A DNA stretch of 64,000 bases from Patiria miniata (lineage: Eukaryota > Echinodermata > Asteroidea > Valvatida > Asterinidae): assembly GCF_015706575.1 (NCBI RefSeq), contig NW_024037067.1, forward strand, positions 3,968,884 to 4,032,883, written 5' to 3'. The notes under the pieces are model-generated. The model was not told the origin of the DNA. It saw only the letters and a list, made by a program, of their open reading frames with translations, and ran no database searches. Below are positions 11,341 through 24,567 of the stretch, in pieces. The translations under genes were made by a program, and so were the position numbers. The stretch's first letter is position 1. Each line of letters begins with the position of its first letter.

Positions 11341-14300
11341 TTTCTAAAGGAAAGAGGGCTCATTTTATGGTGCTGCTACGTGCAGACATTTGCTGAACAG
11401 ACAGATTTCTGACCAAAATGTTCTTCGTTCTAGGCTAACTGTTTTTTCTGTGCATAAATGTGCTCAGTGATATATTTTTTGTCTTCTGCGTAACAGCTCA
11501 TTGGTAAATTTGGCCCAGGAATGCCTCCCTTGCTTCTTCAAAGGGAAGAGCGGAAACCTTCCGACTTAAGCTAGGTCTCAGTTGCTTAACACCTCTGATT
11601 GGTGCGAAATCCTTAGGTTCCCCCGGAGAGATTAGGGAGCGTTTAAGGGAAGTGCTTAATATTGGGACAGATGAGATGAACAGATGTGGGGAGGGGCAAA
11701 CTAGTGCAAGGTGAAAGAAACAAGGGAGGGGTGGAGACATGATTAGAGTAGTGTTGTAGTTGAGCCTTGGCTGAGTCTTTGTCTGATAAGAATACTGAAA
11801 TATCATTTAGTATAGAAGAAATTAACCCAAGAAATAAGTGTCATGTGAGTGCCAGGTCTTTCGATATGGGTTAGAATTTGACTGTTGGTAAGAAAGTTAC
11901 ACTGAAAATGACCAAGCACATGCTAAAGGTCATGGACATAATTTCAGTACTTTATATCTTCAGTTTTCAAGGAGGCACATCTAATGTATAATGTTGCTCA
12001 ATCCTAATTCTTTTCCGTAAAATGCCTTCTTTGGATGAGTAAAAATGTGCCACTCCCCCCTCCCTCAAGAAAAGTGGATGAAACTTTGAAATGTATACAT
12101 GGGACTTATTTCCAAACTTTACTCTGTAAATAACTCTTGGAGTATGTTTCTTTTAAAGAATGAATAGCGTAATTACGTACTCTCCCTAAACTGACCACCA
12201 ATGCACTCTGAACTTTGATACTGATAAAAGTTCAATGTGCATGTGTACTTTTTATATCCTCTGGGTGTAGGCAGGGAAGCAAATGTCTCGAGGGGGAAAG
12301 ATAGGGATCTTCTGAAGAAATTCATTAGATGTTTTGCCGATTTGGGGGATGATTGAATTGGAAGAGGCCACTTGCAATGTGTGGACGGATACGCGGGGTG
12401 AGTTAAAACCAATCTGGCAAGACTATCTGTGGCACAGATAGCGCAATGGTGACTGATAGAGAGTAGGTGAGGATCTGGTGGCTGCTTTAGGAGGGGGGGG
12501 GGGAAGGGGTTGGGGAGGGGGGGGGGGGGGCATCAGTAGCTAAGGGCAATGACCAGGGCCAAAAGGACAACCCAAGGTGTTAACATCCTACTTCCTAGAT
12601 GCCTTCTTCCTTTCCTCAAAATCCTGAAAGTGTGACTTCAACACCTGGAGTTTAAACCACTTCCAAAAAGTTTGGTCCTAAAACTAAGACTTCAAAGAGT
12701 ATCACTGAAGAGACATGCCTTTGTCTCTTTTGTGAATGAATCTAGTCGACTCAGAGCAAGGCTTTTAAGTCACAGTGTACCTCTTAAAAAATTTTTAAAA
12801 GCCCTTTGGTCAAATTACAGGTCATGTTTTGTTGAAAAAGTGAGCTTTTTTTAATCAAGGATTTACTGATCCATCTTAAGACAACCATACATGTAGGAGT
12901 TTTTGAAAACTGTCCAAGTTTACCCAAATACCCATTAGTCTTGACACAATCTTTTCTTCCTTGCTCTTGCCCTTGGACATTAGAGGGGAAAATATAGCAC
13001 AAAGCCACAAAATAAGGAGTAAAAATCACAAATATTGTAACCCAGATTGTTCAAAGAGAACTCTAGGGGCATTCTTTGAGATATTTATCATTGCCAGCGG
13101 AGGGGATTAAAGGCTCTGCAGTTCTGTTTTCATAGTTAACAATTCATCTTTTGAAAAACCCCTCCCGAATGACTGAAAAAAAGAGGGAGTGATTTCAATG
13201 GCTTCTGTTTTGCTACAGTCAACATTTTTTTAATTTCTGAAATGGTTGACACCATCGGGCTTCAGGGAAGATAAACAAAAAAATGGGATTGGTATTTTTT
13301 TTGGTATTCACGAAACTGTTTGGGGAGAGTTATACCAAGAGCAACAAAGGAATGGAACAATGGACACTGGTCTTTGTTCAGATTTAGGGGGCCTACTTTT
13401 CATTTTGAATTTTGAGTTCCACCACAATTTTCCACACAGAATGAAAGTTATGTAGGCGTGCGCGGTGGTACTTTTTTTCGGGGACTACTCAGGCTACCTT
13501 GTAATTTCGGTTTTTAGTCGCTTTTGTGAGTTTCTCTAAAACATCAATCTAGGGTTTTCCTTCAAATTTAAAACTGACTATTTCTTCACAAAATAGTTTT
13601 ATATAGTCCCTTATAGAGTATATGTAAAGAATCCTCGGTTTCATTATTTAAAAAAAAGAATAAAATAAACATACCCAAGACCCAAACAAATTTATTATCA
13701 TTTTTGTACATAGGGCTGGATCTGATGGTGATTTTTCTGTTATTAGAAAAACACAGACTCCAACTTTGGTTTACTCCAGATTTCAAAAATGTAATAGTTG
13801 TTTCTTCTATAATCTTGCTTAGGGGGTTTAAAAAGTGGTCCAATGCCTAATCTTTGCTTGTCAAAATGTCTTTTCAGAGGATCAATGGAATCAGTCCTTA
13901 ATCTGTAAAAGCTTCGGACAATCGCCTGAAATTGAGGCTTTTTTTCACAAGTTTCAAGGTGCCTAGGAGCAATTAGGGTAAACAATCAAGCCCCAAAAGT
14001 GGTTTTTCCAAGTTGTCCCACAGGCTATGGTAGAATTGTCCAGTGAAGGTCTAGTGTGGAAAAAAAAAGCCTTGGTGTTTGTAACCTTTTTTCTGTGCCG
14101 CAACTTTCATTTTGATGGCAAGGATTTCTATGTCTTTGCTATTTTAGGAGTAACGCATTTCTCGGTCAAATTTGAAGTGACATATCACAACTTGTAGGTC
14201 TGCATTCTGCAAAAAATGCAAACTTTGCCATGTGATCCAGCTTTGCTCCAACATTAAAAGTCCAAAAAGTGACCAAAAATTCAAAAACAAGAAGTTCTAC

Positions 14301-16939
14301 ATAAAAAGTATTCTGAAAATGCCCCCATACATGCATTCTAATTATGTATAATTTGTGGATTTTTACTGCATTACCTTTTCATTATTGGCTTATATACTTA
14401 CGTGTACATTTGTATTAACTTGTTGTTAATCAATACCACAATGTACAAGGTAATTTCTTGTTGAAATTAACAGAAAATATGGTATTGCTAAATTTGGCAG
14501 AGGGTCCCAACTGTATTACATGTAGGTCTCAATACCAGAATAGTTCAATGGTAGTGGTTGTCTAAACCAGAAATCCAATTTTACTTTGATGGCAAATTTT
14601 CACTTCATAAAATTTAAGTGAAGTCTGTGCGGACTGCATCCCTCACGTTCAGGTTGTTTAATATCAGCTGCAATAACATCTGAAACGCTGCAACACGTCG
14701 CCACGATAAACTTGCAAGAAAAAAACACAACCATACGATTGCCACCTGATCGCAACTAAACACTTCTGCTCGTTCAATCATATCAAATTTGATGACACAC
14801 TCATAATCAATTGACAGACAAGATGTTGTTAGCATCTCCGAAGGTTCTTTACCTCATCTGATAAAACTAATGAAACTTTAACAGGAAAGGTAAATGTGAG
14901 GATGAGTGTTTTTAAAAGAGGTGCTCTTGTGCAGAAAGGGTGATGACATGTTTTGCTGTGCACAAATTATGGCTGGTGTAGATAATACCTGCTTATAAAT
15001 TGTTTCTGTGCTCGGCAAGTTTCGTGATGTGACAATATTGAATGGGTAAAGGTGCAAGTTACAAGCTACATGTACGTGAATTTAATATACAGGTCTGCCT
15101 ATTTGTAATAGCAGGAGCGTTAAAGGTCTTCTTTCGCCAGAGCCAACCACAGCATCCCAACTTGATGCAGTTTGCTCTCATTGAAAATCAGACGAAACTG
15201 CCTCAATGGTTTTTCAAAGCATCATCTGTGTTTTTTTTATTTATTCAAGTTGACAATTTATGTAAATTGGAGTTTGACTTGACTAGTGCAACAAAATATC
15301 AATCTGCCATTTCAGACACAGGATCAAATCTGGATTAATCATAGGCTATCATTCAGCCAATCAGCAAAGACCTTTAATTTTTCAAAAATGTATTGCAGCA
15401 AGGATGGGACACTGTGAATGGCTCCTGACAACACTGGTACCCTGTAAGAAAAAACTGTACGTGGTGCATACCTGTGATCTCTACAAGTGCGGTGACCAGT
15501 GCAGATGGACAAAATTGTGCACATGGAAAGGAAAAGAAAACATTAAGAAAAACACTGCAATTAGCTGAAAATATAATATCATTGATCAGTTTTCATTAAA
15601 GACAAATAAGTTGTTTCTCATCCCCAGTCAATCCATGAAAAAATTTAAATCATTGAATATTCATCTTATTGACTGAAATGCCCCCAAATTACAGAAACAC
15701 ACCCAACAGTTAACTTCTTAACTGCATTTCCCATTTTTTTCTTTGTGGAAATGCTTTTTCAAATGGACTGCTATATCAATACTGTATCTAATAAATTAAT
15801 TTGGGGGTATTTGTATTTCCATGCACTGAAAAACATGCAGAGAGGAGTAACTCAAAAATACGAACAAAAATACAGTTTCACATTATCTTGTCAAATTTTA
15901 CTTTCTCTTTGACAAAGAATTTTTTCTCCAATTTCTTTCCAAAAGTGATCTTTCATTTTGAAGGACAAAAGATGTTCTCAACATTTTATGTCTAATAGCC
16001 AAATTTATGAACACTTCCTCAAGAGCTTAAAATGGCTATAAAACAGAAATATACACACTTAAAGGGTGCATTTATGGATTTATTTGTGGGCGGTGAATGA
16101 TTTGTGGCATTTGTGCCAAGGTTGGTAGCACCATGGAGCTTGCATTTTTGTGACAAGGCCAAAATACTTAACACATAACAAGCATAGGTCATGCAGAATA
16201 TTTATCATGAATGCAGAACATGCTTCAAGCTTTGCATGCAATATCATCATTTCCTTGAATTTCCAAGGAACCTGAAAAAAATTCCTTCTTTTTCCCCCCT
16301 GGCTCAAGTTGATTCAACCATACTAAGTTTATAGCACTTGACTTTTCAGGACATCACTGGAAAACAGGACCCACACCTCTAATCGTTTTTCCCTTCAAAT
16401 TTACCACACTAAAAATCACAAAATAACAGGTAAACATTTTTTTTAAAAATGCCCAAGCATGGCACATAGGGAGGTTAAATCAATTGAAAGGAATTGTCCA
16501 TGCAATTCTGAACACTTTTAGAAATCCACTCAAAAAAAGGCCTCAAATTTTTCAAAACTCAACAAAATAATAACCACGGCTTTTCTGAGTGTTTTGTATC
16601 GGTTGAGTTGTTCATTCAACATGCAACATGCAGTCCATGCAGAGTTATCAAGCAACAAAAATTTTCAATTTTTTTGGTGATAGTTTGCTTCTGAATTTCT
16701 GCTCGAGATCAACATCTTCCACTCTGACATTCTGAATATAGTTTCATTTGCGAACTGTTTTTTTCTAAGAGGCTCATGGTGCTTTTTTATATGATCTTTA
16801 GGCAATTAAAAAATTAATACACCACGTTGATACCCCGCAATTTTAGTAATTTTTGTTTAATGATTTGGTTAATCATCATCAAATTCATCGTAAAATGAAA
16901 CTAACTAGGCTAAATATTTAGTAAGTATTATGTTGGGCA

Positions 16940-17025
16940 AAGAAATTGCTGGAACAGCGTTTGAACCTTCAAAACCTAAAACAACATGTACCGGTGCTCT
17001 ATCAACTGAGCTACCAGGTCATATT
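16940..17025 (-). mobile_element. tRNA-derived SINE head (minus strand)
   Basis: Read on the minus strand this begins GACCTGGTAGCTCAGTTGAT, followed by AGAGCACCGG, an excellent A box and D arm like those of tRNA-Lys-type genes. About 35 nt later comes GGTTCAAACGC, a near-consensus B box. The expected acceptor stem does not pair and the anticodon arm is poor, so a functional tRNA is unlikely. It is best read as the head of a tRNA-derived SINE or a tRNA pseudogene. Confidence 0.6.
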
Positions 17026-19465
17026 TATTTGTGTTTCAGGAATGGTTTAGTTGGTAGAATGCCAATACTGTATTCTGGAGGAACAAGGTTCATATCTCGC
17101 TCCAGTCAATTTCTTTGTCAAATACATATTTTTTTGTTTCTGTGGCTAATATTGCATTCGAATGTTTTTAGGTGGGCCGCAGCATTAATTTGGCATTAAT
17201 ATTATTTGCTATTTTTAGCCGTTTTCTAACTTCACTGCACTACTGCTTTGCCATGCGTTGTTATTTTGGGTTAAATGTATTAATCCCGATGTCAATTAAT
17301 AAGCGTGTTAATTTTGATTTGCCAATACTATCATCATAAAAAAATGCATTATAGCAATCCCAACTCGTTCACATTCTATTTCTAAGTTTCTATATAGTAA
17401 GGGTTTAAAATGCTAAAAATAATCTACTTTTTTATTTCAACAAACAGTGTCCACATCACAATTAATTGGTTGTTAAAAACATAGCTGTTGTTTTGATTTT
17501 GCTACTGAACATGCAGGGTTACATGAACATACATTTTTGGCACTATTGAGAAGTTAAGTATATATTGAGTGGTGGAAGATTATTAAAATTATTTTAAAAT
17601 TATTTAAAATGCTCACTGGGACATTTTGAAAATGGAAACAACATGCTTTTTCACACCATCTCATACTTCATAGTATAGCAAAATGACTTTTAAGGGAAAA
17701 ATTATTAACTCTATATGGATAGCAATATAACTATGGATTAAATTCCCTTTATGCTCCTACAGTATGTACACCATTATTTTGAAGGTTATAAGAAAAGACA
17801 CCATAAGTTATTTTGCCTATAAGCTAAGTTTGCAATAACTAATGAGACAAAGCATAGTGTATACCACATACGAGAGGGTTTTATAAACTAACAATATAAC
17901 ACCACTAAACAACCAGTCTGTTTCAGAAATTTGATTTCAACAAATCACCAAAAGCAACAAAAGGAAGAAGAGTACATCAATCCAGCAAGAAAAAGCAAAA
18001 GTTTCATACCAACTTCCAAGCATTTTAACTAAAAGCTATTTTTTTTTCTATCTCTTGCAAGTATAGGGGAGAAATAAAGCTACATTTCTCTAACAGAATT
18101 TGAGCAACTGAAAAAGAAAAGAGATAATTTCATTCTTGTTTGGAAGATATCCATCCATGCTCGGAAAGAGCAAGGCCAAAATAAAAAAATATATATTCCC
18201 AGAATTACCAGTGCGACCCCACTCAAGATCCTGTCCATCTAGGTTTGGCACAACAGTAGCTGATGATTTCAAAATAAACAAAAATATGAGCACACAGCTT
18301 GTAAATCCAAAAGCAAAGTAAAAAATAATATAAAAATGACGAAAATTGCAGTAATAAAATACACTGATCCATCTACAATCTGCGTACTAAAGTGTAAAAC
18401 AATAAGAAAGTCCGTAAAAATGAATATGATTTTACACTTTTTAAGGGGAAAACTGGGGTCTTACAATTCTACAGCATGGTTTGGGTTGGGCAAGGGCTAT
18501 GGGGAAAATGGACCAGGAAAAACAGTGATTCACAGGATTCAACATTTATCTTTTCATATAGCATCTTGTTGAGCTAAATCACTCTCTTTTGGGGGAGTGT
18601 TGCAAGTTTTTTCACTTATTTGGCATGTCAACGAAAGCATTACAGGCCACGATGAAAATTTGTCAATGGATCATGGAAATGATCATCTTGACTGTAAGAA
18701 ATACATGTACGTATTCAAAAAGGCCAGCTTTATAAAAAATGTAGCACAATTTTGAGTACTTTATTTTTCATTGTAGTATCCCATTTGGTACATGTATCTG
18801 TGATTTTCACATTAACTTCTCGATTGGTTTTCATTTTACTCTTATGAGGGAAAGAAAATGTTGAATCCTAATTTGTTTTTTTGAAACACTGTTTGGGATC
18901 CGATGGGTGGACATACATGTAAACATTAAGAATATTTGCTGAATGAGCAGCCATGCAATGCGCAGTGATCTTGCAATGTTGCGCGGTGATCTGTGGCGTG
19001 TGACAAAATAATAAATCACAATGAATGAAATGCTGCCGCATTTCACAAACAAAAAATGTGAAGTGGTCCTCCATCTTATATGATTGTACTTTCTGTGAGA
19101 ATTACTTAATTATTTATGTTTACTGCAGATGATAACAAATCATAAAAGATAAAGACTGGAATTATATGAATATTCATCAGTTGCCTAACATGCTGTCTGA
19201 TTGGCTGAAAGTTTTAGGACTCAATAACTGATTGGTTGAAAGTTATCACTCCCGTATCACACAACGAAAGACAGTTTTAAGGGTATGGTATCAAAATGAA
19301 GAAATGATGTGTACAGGAGTTTTGATGTGGTTAGAATGAATACGATGAGTGCAAACAAAATGACTTTAGAAATTAGTAAAAACTGGTGCTTTTCATGCAG
19401 TGCAACTCCAAAATGTGAAAGGCCACACTGAACAAAAAAAGAAGTCTGGTTTCCAGACAGCTTAC

Positions 19466-19615
19466 TTATGCAGGGGGCGACGGTGGATCGGCTCTGCTGG
19501 TAGCCCTTGGCGCACCGGTTACATGTTAGTCCGGTCACGCCGTCTTTGCAGGGACACTGGCCTGTGGTCTGGTTGCAGACCGTGCCAGATGATCCCACAG
19601 GGTGGCAGTTACAAG
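19466..19615 (-). CDS. NTN1: Netrin exon encoding laminin-type EGF repeat LE3
   Basis: A 150-nt internal exon. The acceptor CTATTTCACAG ends at 19616 and the donor CATAA|GTAAGC has GT at 19465-19464. The first two bases complete an Ala codon with the G that ends the LE2 exon; 49 codons follow and one base is left over. The protein is a complete LE module with eight cysteines (CNC, TVC, GQCPC, LTC, NRC, APC) and the netrin signatures [26 protein letters not shown] and [12 protein letters not shown]. This block is almost identical to the third LE repeat of vertebrate netrin-1, where the rod of LE repeats lies between the LamN domain and the C-terminal NTR domain of the secreted guidance cue, and LE3 takes part in DCC receptor contact. 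The exon starts and stops at the same residues as the vertebrate LE3 exon. Reading on past either boundary gives intron translation and no netrin-like sequence. Confidence 0.96.
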
Positions 19616-21019
19616 CTGTGAAATAGAAAAGAGGAAACAATTTGATCAAGTACAAATAAAAGAAATATGATAACACTGTCATAATTCTATAACGATGACC
19701 CAATGACTCATCATAAGTTATAGTATTTTGTCATGAAAATTAAGATGCATTGTAAAATTCTTCAAGTTGAAATTATGTTCATCTAGAATGTACTATCCTT
19801 CATAACTTGTGATACCATGAACCGTCTTATATAGGGCCTAGTGAATGTTCTATTATTTTTTAGTAAATATATGACCAAAAACAGGAGAAACAAGGTTTAA
19901 TGTACAACTGCCAAAAAAAAAAGGTTAGTAACCTCAAATTTTTTTCACGTTGCCTGCGTCATAAAGCTCTGCCCCGTATAATAACACTGATGTAGTTTTT
20001 TTTTAAGTAAAGCTTCTTTTCACTCAACTGAGGCAGGGCTTGCCAACAAAACACCACCCAGACAGACAGACTACTGCCCAAGACACACCCAGGGCGATAT
20101 TGGCCATTTTGTTGCTCATCACAATGTACTAAACTCATTACCCGAAGCCGTACTAATACTGAGGGCCCTAATGACATATAAATGCGCAAGCTTTCTATTT
20201 GTGGCTAAAAACAACATTTTAGTTTCCGGAAAGATATTTGGGTACTTCAGTTGGGTGCCAACCTCTAAGGTGAAAAGGGCAATTCCCTAGGAGTCTAAGG
20301 AACAAGATTTTTGGGCGGTGTGTTATTCTTGGATTTTTTGTGTCTTATTTAAGCATGTGTGGAAAGACTTGTTTGTCACAGAAAAGCTGCTTTGAGATTT
20401 GAAACCTCTCCATGTATCTTCCCTGTACAGTACCCCATAAACCCATATTTAACCTTTTTTTAATAGAATTTGCATTTAGGGTAAATTTAACGGCAAAAGC
20501 AAACAGGATGTGAAAGGAGACTATGAAGGCCTGCAAATGGCTACGTCCAAGTTTGAATATAACCTAGTTGGGTCCAAACCCCTTCCTCTACCTGCTTTTT
20601 TTAATTGACCACAATCACTCTTAGTTACTGGCTATAATAGATATGCTCCTACCCCATGTGGAATTGGGTAGTGTACATCCCAAAGTAGTACAGGCAGCCA
20701 TGATAACTTGGCCTCCAAAATTCCATAGGCTATATGAGGGGCTCCCTCAACCTAAATCTGTCCATGACAATTTGACATAGATTTCTCTCCCTAAAAGAAG
20801 TTGTTCATGTACACGTACGCTGTAGATAAGAAAACTCTGCACCCTTTCATATCCGTATGATAACTTGGGGTGTGATACCCAAGTTGTAAACAAATTGAAG
20901 TGCCCCTGAGATGCTACGCCCTTGACACTGATAGACATCTGCTTTTTGGAGAACCTGTGTTGCGGTTTCATCATGTTTCCTTCAATTTAAATTTAGCTGA
21001 ACTGATTTTCAGAGTCACA

Positions 21020-21245
21020 TGCACTGGGAGTGTTGCCCAGTGGATACACATGTAGGTTTGTGACTCATGATCAGAGGGTCAGGGGTTCAAGTCCAGTGGA
21101 CGGTCATGCACTGTGTCCATAGGCAAGCAGCTTTACACCTATTTGTCCCTCTCCACCCAGGAAGTATAAATGGGTGCCAGCATTAGTTAGGGGTAACCTT
21201 TGAGGGACTATAACATCCTATCCAGGGGAAATAGAAATACTCTCA
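21020..21245 (+). mobile_element. tRNA-derived SINE, well preserved
   Basis: The head contains a good A box (TTGCCCAGTGGATAC) and, about 45 bp later, the perfect B box GGGTTCAAGTCC. The body has GTGTCCATAGGCAAGCAG then CTTTACACC, followed by CTCCACCCAGGAAGTATAAA then TGGGTGCCAGC, a body type common to tRNA-SINEs of marine invertebrates. It is the most intact SINE in the window. Its 5' edge is near 21020 and the 3' end is only approximate. Confidence 0.75.
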
Positions 21246-23082
21246 CTCATGTACTGCCAAAGAAACTAGAGATAAATGTCAGCCTTCTTAGCCATATTTA
21301 CAGTAGAAGTCTTGAACAAAACACATTTTTTTCAGACACCATCCTTTTTATATATTTTTACCCGTTTTTAAATATTCTACTTAAGATTCTGTGAAAGTTG
21401 TGATAATTTCCCAGCTAAATCCTTAACTTCCTGGCTCAACCTTGGCACTTCCTATTGATACGTGGACTATAATTAAAGGCAGATGCAAATTGGCACTGAT
21501 TGGGTAGACATGAGAAGCCTGAGTGAAATTGTATTGGTTGCTAAACACACTGATGAATGAGTCTGCCTTCCATGTCATCTGATTGGTTAACTTTTCGTGA
21601 AAAAGTACATGCCGAAAGTACATGGCTTGAATTAAAAATAAGCTGTCCTCCCTCCATCAGATCCATCAGATTTGCTGACAAGAACGACCAATAGGGGGCA
21701 GTCACATCCACACCCCTCCTCATAATATCCTGATGCATGCATGGTCAATGACATTTTCTGTTCATCTTCAATCACTAATTTTGATAGACTAAAAACAGGT
21801 TACATGCCTGTCACAATTTCCCAGTCTCTCAGGAATGATACGTTAAGATTTCGGACCAAGGTCCTCAATTGTTTGCATTTACTCCTCACAACCAGAAATA
21901 GAAATATTCAGTACTCAAAGGTACTTCAAAAATTTCCCCGCAGAAACTTGGAATTTTTTTCTCTGTGAACTTAAAAAAGACCTCTTCATATTTCAAGTGG
22001 AAATAAAAATTCAGAACCGTTCACGAAAGAGCTCCCTTTTCAAAATTGCCTCCTCTTCAAAAAGCAGACTGAAAAACATGTTTACCAGACTATGTCTGAC
22101 AAACTCCACACTACCCGAGTGTAGCATGATTCAGACACAGAATAAGAGGTGTGAGGCAATTTTTGCAAATCATGGTTGATGTATTTCTCTTGAGACAAAT
22201 TTCCGGGCATACCGCAAGCCCCTAATCCTATAGTGCAGGGTCCATCCAATTGTTAGTGTCTGTTTTTTCTCACAAAAGACTTGGATAACAGGAAAATGTT
22301 GTGAGCTCGACAGAGTAATCTTCTGAAATTTAAAGAAACTGTCAGACTCTTAATCCTTTTATGATGCATTCCCTGTGCAATTTTTGAGTTTCATCCCGAA
22401 AAAAAAGAGCAAAATTGCTATTTTTTCTAGTAATATAAAGTTATTTACTTTTGAAATAGACATCGTCTGAAAAAGATTGGCCCACGTTTAGCTATTGAAT
22501 GAATACTTTACTAGCGGCCCCAAAATAGTTCCGTTTTTCATGGAGTAAGATGGTTCCCACCTCACAATCAGTATCGATAACTGTCTACCCGCAAGACGGA
22601 TCTGTCGTTGCCCAAAACAAAAAGTAAAAAAAGTAAACCAAAGAGCATGAAAAAAAAACCAAACAAACAAATACACTGCAATGTCTCAATGAAAGACAAT
22701 CCCCTTGCTCGTGAACTTCAGCCAAGACTGTCGTTTCCCCCCACCGTAACGTTTCCACATTTAGAAAAAGGTGGTTTTTATTGCTTAGTAGCTGTCAATT
22801 GCTACCAGGTTTTACTTTGGGACAGTTAGACAACTTCTCAAATTATTCTTGGCATATCGGATGCTAGTAGACACAGGTGACACAGTGGGGAATTCCTTTG
22901 CCTGCTGTTTGAAGCAGGATTCAGTTTCGTCGAATTTCAAAAAGGAAACAATTCTTTACAATGCCTCTGGTATTTTTTTCTTTCCATTCAATCAACTTCA
23001 CAATGCACATTGCGCAAACACATGGTCAAAAACATTGGTTTAGCTGAACTAAACCAATGAATTTTGGAGACTAAATCCATTA

Positions 23083-23545
23083 GTACCTGTAATACATTGT
23101 ATTTAATCCCTGATTACTCCATAAAACCATAAGGCGGTTGCAGGCAGTATACAGGGAGCAACAGGTAGGGCGCAGTTGTAGGCAGTATGGTTGTAGGCAG
23201 TATAGTTGTAGGCAGTATGGTTGTAGCTTGGCAGTATGGTTGTAGGCAACATGGTTGTAGGCAACATGGTTGTAGGCAACATGGTTGTAGGCAACATGGT
23301 TGTAGGCAACATGGTTGTGGTTGTAGGCAACATGGTTGTGGTTGTAGGCAACATGGTTGTGGTTGTATAGGCAACACGGTTGTAGGCAACATGGTTGTAG
23401 GCAGTATGGTTGTATCTACAGGCAGTATGGTTGTATAGGCAGTATGGCTGTATAGGCAGTATGGTTGTAGGTAGTGTGGTTGTATGCAGTATGGTTCTAG
23501 GCAGTACAGTTGTAGGCAAGGATTAATTGGTTGAATTACAAAACA
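23083..23545 (+). repeat. Two-minisatellite element, copy 2 (15-bp array expanded)
   Basis: Array A is reduced to about one unit (AATACATTGTATTTAATC). The bridge reads CTGATTACTCCATAAAACCA. Array B is expanded to about 22 units of roughly 15 bp (23171-23519), mostly GGCAACATGGTTGTA or GGCAGTATGGTTGTA, with some units carrying an extra TGGTTG. The end resembles copy 1 (GGATTAATTGGTTGAATTAC). The long frames rich in CCLQP, MLPTT or RQHGC on both strands are translations of the repeat and not genes. Confidence 0.8.
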
Positions 23546-24338
23546 GACACTTATGTTTTTTCTAATTCTATCAACACTCTACACTCAAAATCTTATCTTA
23601 CATCTAAAAGTTCAAATGACGGCACTTCAAATGACAGCTCACTGGATACTCATTTGATATTTTTAGAAGACCATTAAAATGTCTAGTATTTGCCTCAAAA
23701 TGTAGCGTGTAATCCAGCATGAAAAGCTTCACTAGCTGTCTCTTTTTGAATTTCTTTCTTTCACAGGCATTTTCAAGTTATTATTCACTGGATTGTTTTT
23801 CAGTTGAAAGGTGCCAGTCCATTTATTGCCCAAGGGATTTTTGCGGGTATCAAATTGACTAATTTTATCAGACCTCGGAGACCAAGATAAAAGTTCGTAA
23901 TCGTTTTATGGCTATTTTCCCCAGCTTTTTCTGATATTGAGCAGATGCGTATCAAATTAAGTATTTAAAACGTTTGGACATTTCCAGATGAAATGAATAT
24001 CTACGAATTCGCTGCAGGGGAAAAATCTTGAAGACCATTTTTTTTTGGCAAAAAGTTTACTCCAAGGGCACAGCCATATGGCAGACTTTGTTTTGAATGT
24101 ATTCTTTAGCTAATTCAATTTCCAAACTGTGGAAATGTTCAGACAAAGACATTTCATTGGCAGCTACATGTTACTATGTGATCCATCATATTTGGCTTTA
24201 AAGGCCATCGGTTGCCATGCATGCTGTGCACTAAAAGGAAATGTTTCCCATCATTGATTGATTTTCAAAATACAAATATTAAACCCATATAAAAATTTGA
24301 ATAGGTTTTTCACTTCAAGTTATTGCCTTAGGGCTCAG

Positions 24339-24567
24339 TACTGTCCAAACCTGCCCTGCCTGTTACTTCATGTACTGATCAGCACTGTATGGATTCATCA
24401 GGGAATAAATACAATGTAATACAATGTAATACAATGTAATACAATGTAAGACAATGTAATACAATGTAATACAATGTAATACAATGTAAGACAATGTAAT
24501 ACAATGTAATACAACGTAGTACAATGTAAGACAATGTAATACAATGTAATACAACGTAGTACAAATT
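24339..24567 (-). repeat. Two-minisatellite element, copy 3 (10-bp array expanded)
   Basis: Read on the minus strand, array A is 15 units of exactly 10 bp (24411-24564 on plus: ACAATGTAAT with ACAATGTAAG and ACAACGTAGT variants). The bridge has the words GATGAATCCATACAGTGCTG. Array B is only a remnant (AACAGGCAGGGCAGGTTTGG then ACAGTACTG), very similar to copy 1 (AACAGGCAGGACAGTTTCGG). The frames giving repeated YYIVLHCIT are repeat translations. Confidence 0.8.

Larger units (their letters stand above)
9723..19465 (-). other. Netrin intron between LE3 and linker exons (9,743 bp)
   Basis: Phase-1 intron with donor AA|GTAAGC at its 5' end (19465) and acceptor CCCCAG at its 3' end (9723). It contains G or C runs (10761-10770, 12493-12503, 12517-12530), an ancient 201-bp duplication (10445-10720), an AT microsatellite near 11320 and one minus-strand tRNA-like SINE head (about 16940-17022). 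The remainder is AT-rich with no supportable gene on either strand. Confidence 0.75.

Noticed and set aside
16940..17025. Possible functional tRNA gene (minus strand)
   Set aside because: The A and B boxes are good, but the acceptor stem and anticodon arm do not pair, so it was called a SINE head or tRNA pseudogene.
23103..23519. Long Thr/Leu/Pro- and Gln/Cys/Gly-rich frames on both strands
   Set aside because: They are translations of the 15-bp minisatellite in several frames, not a structural protein.
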